This document shows positions 6,154 through 6,429 of a stretch of 6,429 bases of DNA, in pieces. The position numbers and the translations under genes were made by a program. This DNA is from an uncultured Caldimicrobium sp. (GTDB taxonomy: Bacteria > Desulfobacterota > Thermodesulfobacteria > Thermodesulfobacteriales > Thermodesulfobacteriaceae): the NCBI GenBank assembly GCA_938091475.1, contig CALLJI010000231.1, forward strand, positions 1 to 6,429, given 5' to 3'. The notes below the pieces were generated by a model. The model saw nothing but the letters and a program-made list of their open reading frames with translations, ran no database searches and had not been told where the DNA came from. Positions within the stretch are counted from its first letter, which is position 1, and each line of letters starts with the position of its first letter.

Positions 6154-6278
6154 GTAGGGGCAGCCCTTGCGGATGCCCGAATGTAGGGGCAAATCACGAT
6201 TTGCCCATTTAATTTGTGGGCGATTCGTGAATCGCCCCTACGAATACACCCTTTGGGCACGGCGTGCCGTGCCCCTAC
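6154..6278 (+). repeat. Four-element higher-order repeat block, copy B
   Basis: This is the second copy of the block at 5849-5975, offset by 304 bases over the identical part. Its third element has a fully paired stem. Its last element has lost one loop base compared with copy A (24 instead of 25 bp). It leads directly into the duplicated lptA leader. Confidence 0.85.
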
Positions 6279-6306
6279 ATAGTAACCACAACGCAAAAAC
6301 CAAGGC

Positions 6307-6335
6307 TTGTCTTGGAGCCTTTTATGAGGTATACT
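6307..6335 (+). promoter_or_regulatory. Second copy of the lptA-type promoter
   Basis: TTGTCT (6307-6312) and TATACT (6330-6335) are spaced 17 bases apart, identical to the promoter at 1331-1359. It would drive the reading frame beginning at 6346, again with almost no leader. Confidence 0.55.
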
Positions 6336-6345
6336 AAGTTTTAGA

Positions 6346-6429
6346 ATGAGGGAGGGAAATTTTTTTATAAAACCCGCTATAAAATCTTTTAAATACATAG
6401 TTATAATATTTTTCATTCTCATTGTGCCA
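6346..6429 (+). CDS. 5' end of a second lptA copy or a gene sharing its signal peptide (cut by window edge)
   Basis: Twenty-eight codons are visible. They are identical to the lptA signal-peptide region apart from residue 3, which is Glu here and Met in lptA. The visible part stops at the Pro before the AFA cleavage site. Whether an LptA domain follows is outside the window. It could be a true duplicate, a different secreted protein using a copied promoter and signal sequence, or an assembly join between strain variants. Confidence 0.6.
   Translation, partial: MREGNFFIKPAIKSFKYIVIIFFILIVP

Larger units (their letters stand above)
5849..6278. repeat. REP-like palindrome array 2 (12 elements)
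   Basis: This array has the same element design as array 1. Forward elements: 5849-5874 (degenerate, inside rimI), 5879-5902 (inside rimI), 6004-6027, 6044-6066 (CGCAGGC subtype), 6077-6100, 6115-6138 (degenerate), 6154-6178, 6183-6206. Reverse elements: 5914-5937 (degenerate), 5951-5975, 6218-6241, 6255-6278. Variable cores in order are AGCC, AAAT, GATT(rev), ACGG(rev), ACAG, CGCAGGC type, TCAG, AATT, AGCC, AAAT, GATT(rev), ACGG(rev). Bases 6077-6118 match 1014-1055 exactly, including the 14-base spacer. The array fills the region from rimI to the duplicated lptA leader; no other gene is visible from 5909 to 6345. Confidence 0.9.
6277..6429. repeat. Long direct repeat, copy 2 (reaches the window edge)
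   Basis: This segment matches 1301-1453 at 151 of 153 bases, 4976 bases downstream. The two differences are adjacent (6352-6353). Because it runs off the window, it cannot be told whether the whole lptA gene or only its start is repeated. Confidence 0.95.

Noticed and set aside
1..6429. Simple circular-contig overlap explaining the terminal repeat
   Set aside because: The repeat at the right end matches internal positions 1301-1453, not the left end of the window.

Overview
The window is an AT-rich piece of a Gram-negative bacterial chromosome. Its core is one compact plus-strand operon for outer-membrane lipopolysaccharide (LPS) transport and sigma-54/ribosome physiology: lptA, lptB, rpoN, hpf (long form), rapZ, rimI. 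LptA and LptB imply an LPS-bearing outer membrane. The order lptA-lptB-rpoN-hpf-rapZ is the well-known proteobacterial arrangement, but ptsN is absent and hpf is the long, two-domain type. The Lys/Glu-rich proteins, AT-rich DNA, a SapC-like protein and many short palindromes would suit a Thermodesulfobacteria-like or other Desulfobacterota-related organism. That placement is inference only.

Layout: bases 3-134 hold the tail of an unrecognised reading frame cut by the window edge. Bases 158-847 encode a SapC-family protein. Bases 868-1302 hold no gene but a dense array of 12 palindromes of 23-25 bp. A sigma-70-like promoter (1331-1359) sits almost on top of the lptA ATG (1370). The operon then runs to 5908 with overlaps or gaps of a few bases. 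Its last gene, rimI, reads into a second 12-element array (5849-6278), which supplies its last residues and its stop codon. The window ends (6277-6429) in a near-identical second copy of the lptA leader, promoter and signal-peptide coding start, 4976 bp after the first.

How the genes relate: LptA (periplasmic bridge) and LptB (cytoplasmic ATPase) are two parts of the Lpt export machine. RpoN is the alternative sigma factor needing AAA+ activators. HPF dimerises and silences idle ribosomes. RapZ is an RNase adaptor that in enterobacteria controls amino-sugar synthesis for the cell envelope. RimI acetylates a ribosomal protein N-terminus. LptC, LptF, LptG, LptD and LptE are not in the window.

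The most interesting material is outside the genes. The palindromes share a GTAG head and a constant GGGC/GCCC stem base, while the inner four base pairs change from element to element with compensating changes. The GTAG head plus hairpin matches the known architecture of REP sequences handled by REP-associated tyrosine transposases (RAYTs), though no such transposase is in the window. The two arrays share element order and spacers, contain a four-element higher-order duplication, have invaded the 3' end of rimI, and flank a unit whose downstream edge is duplicated.
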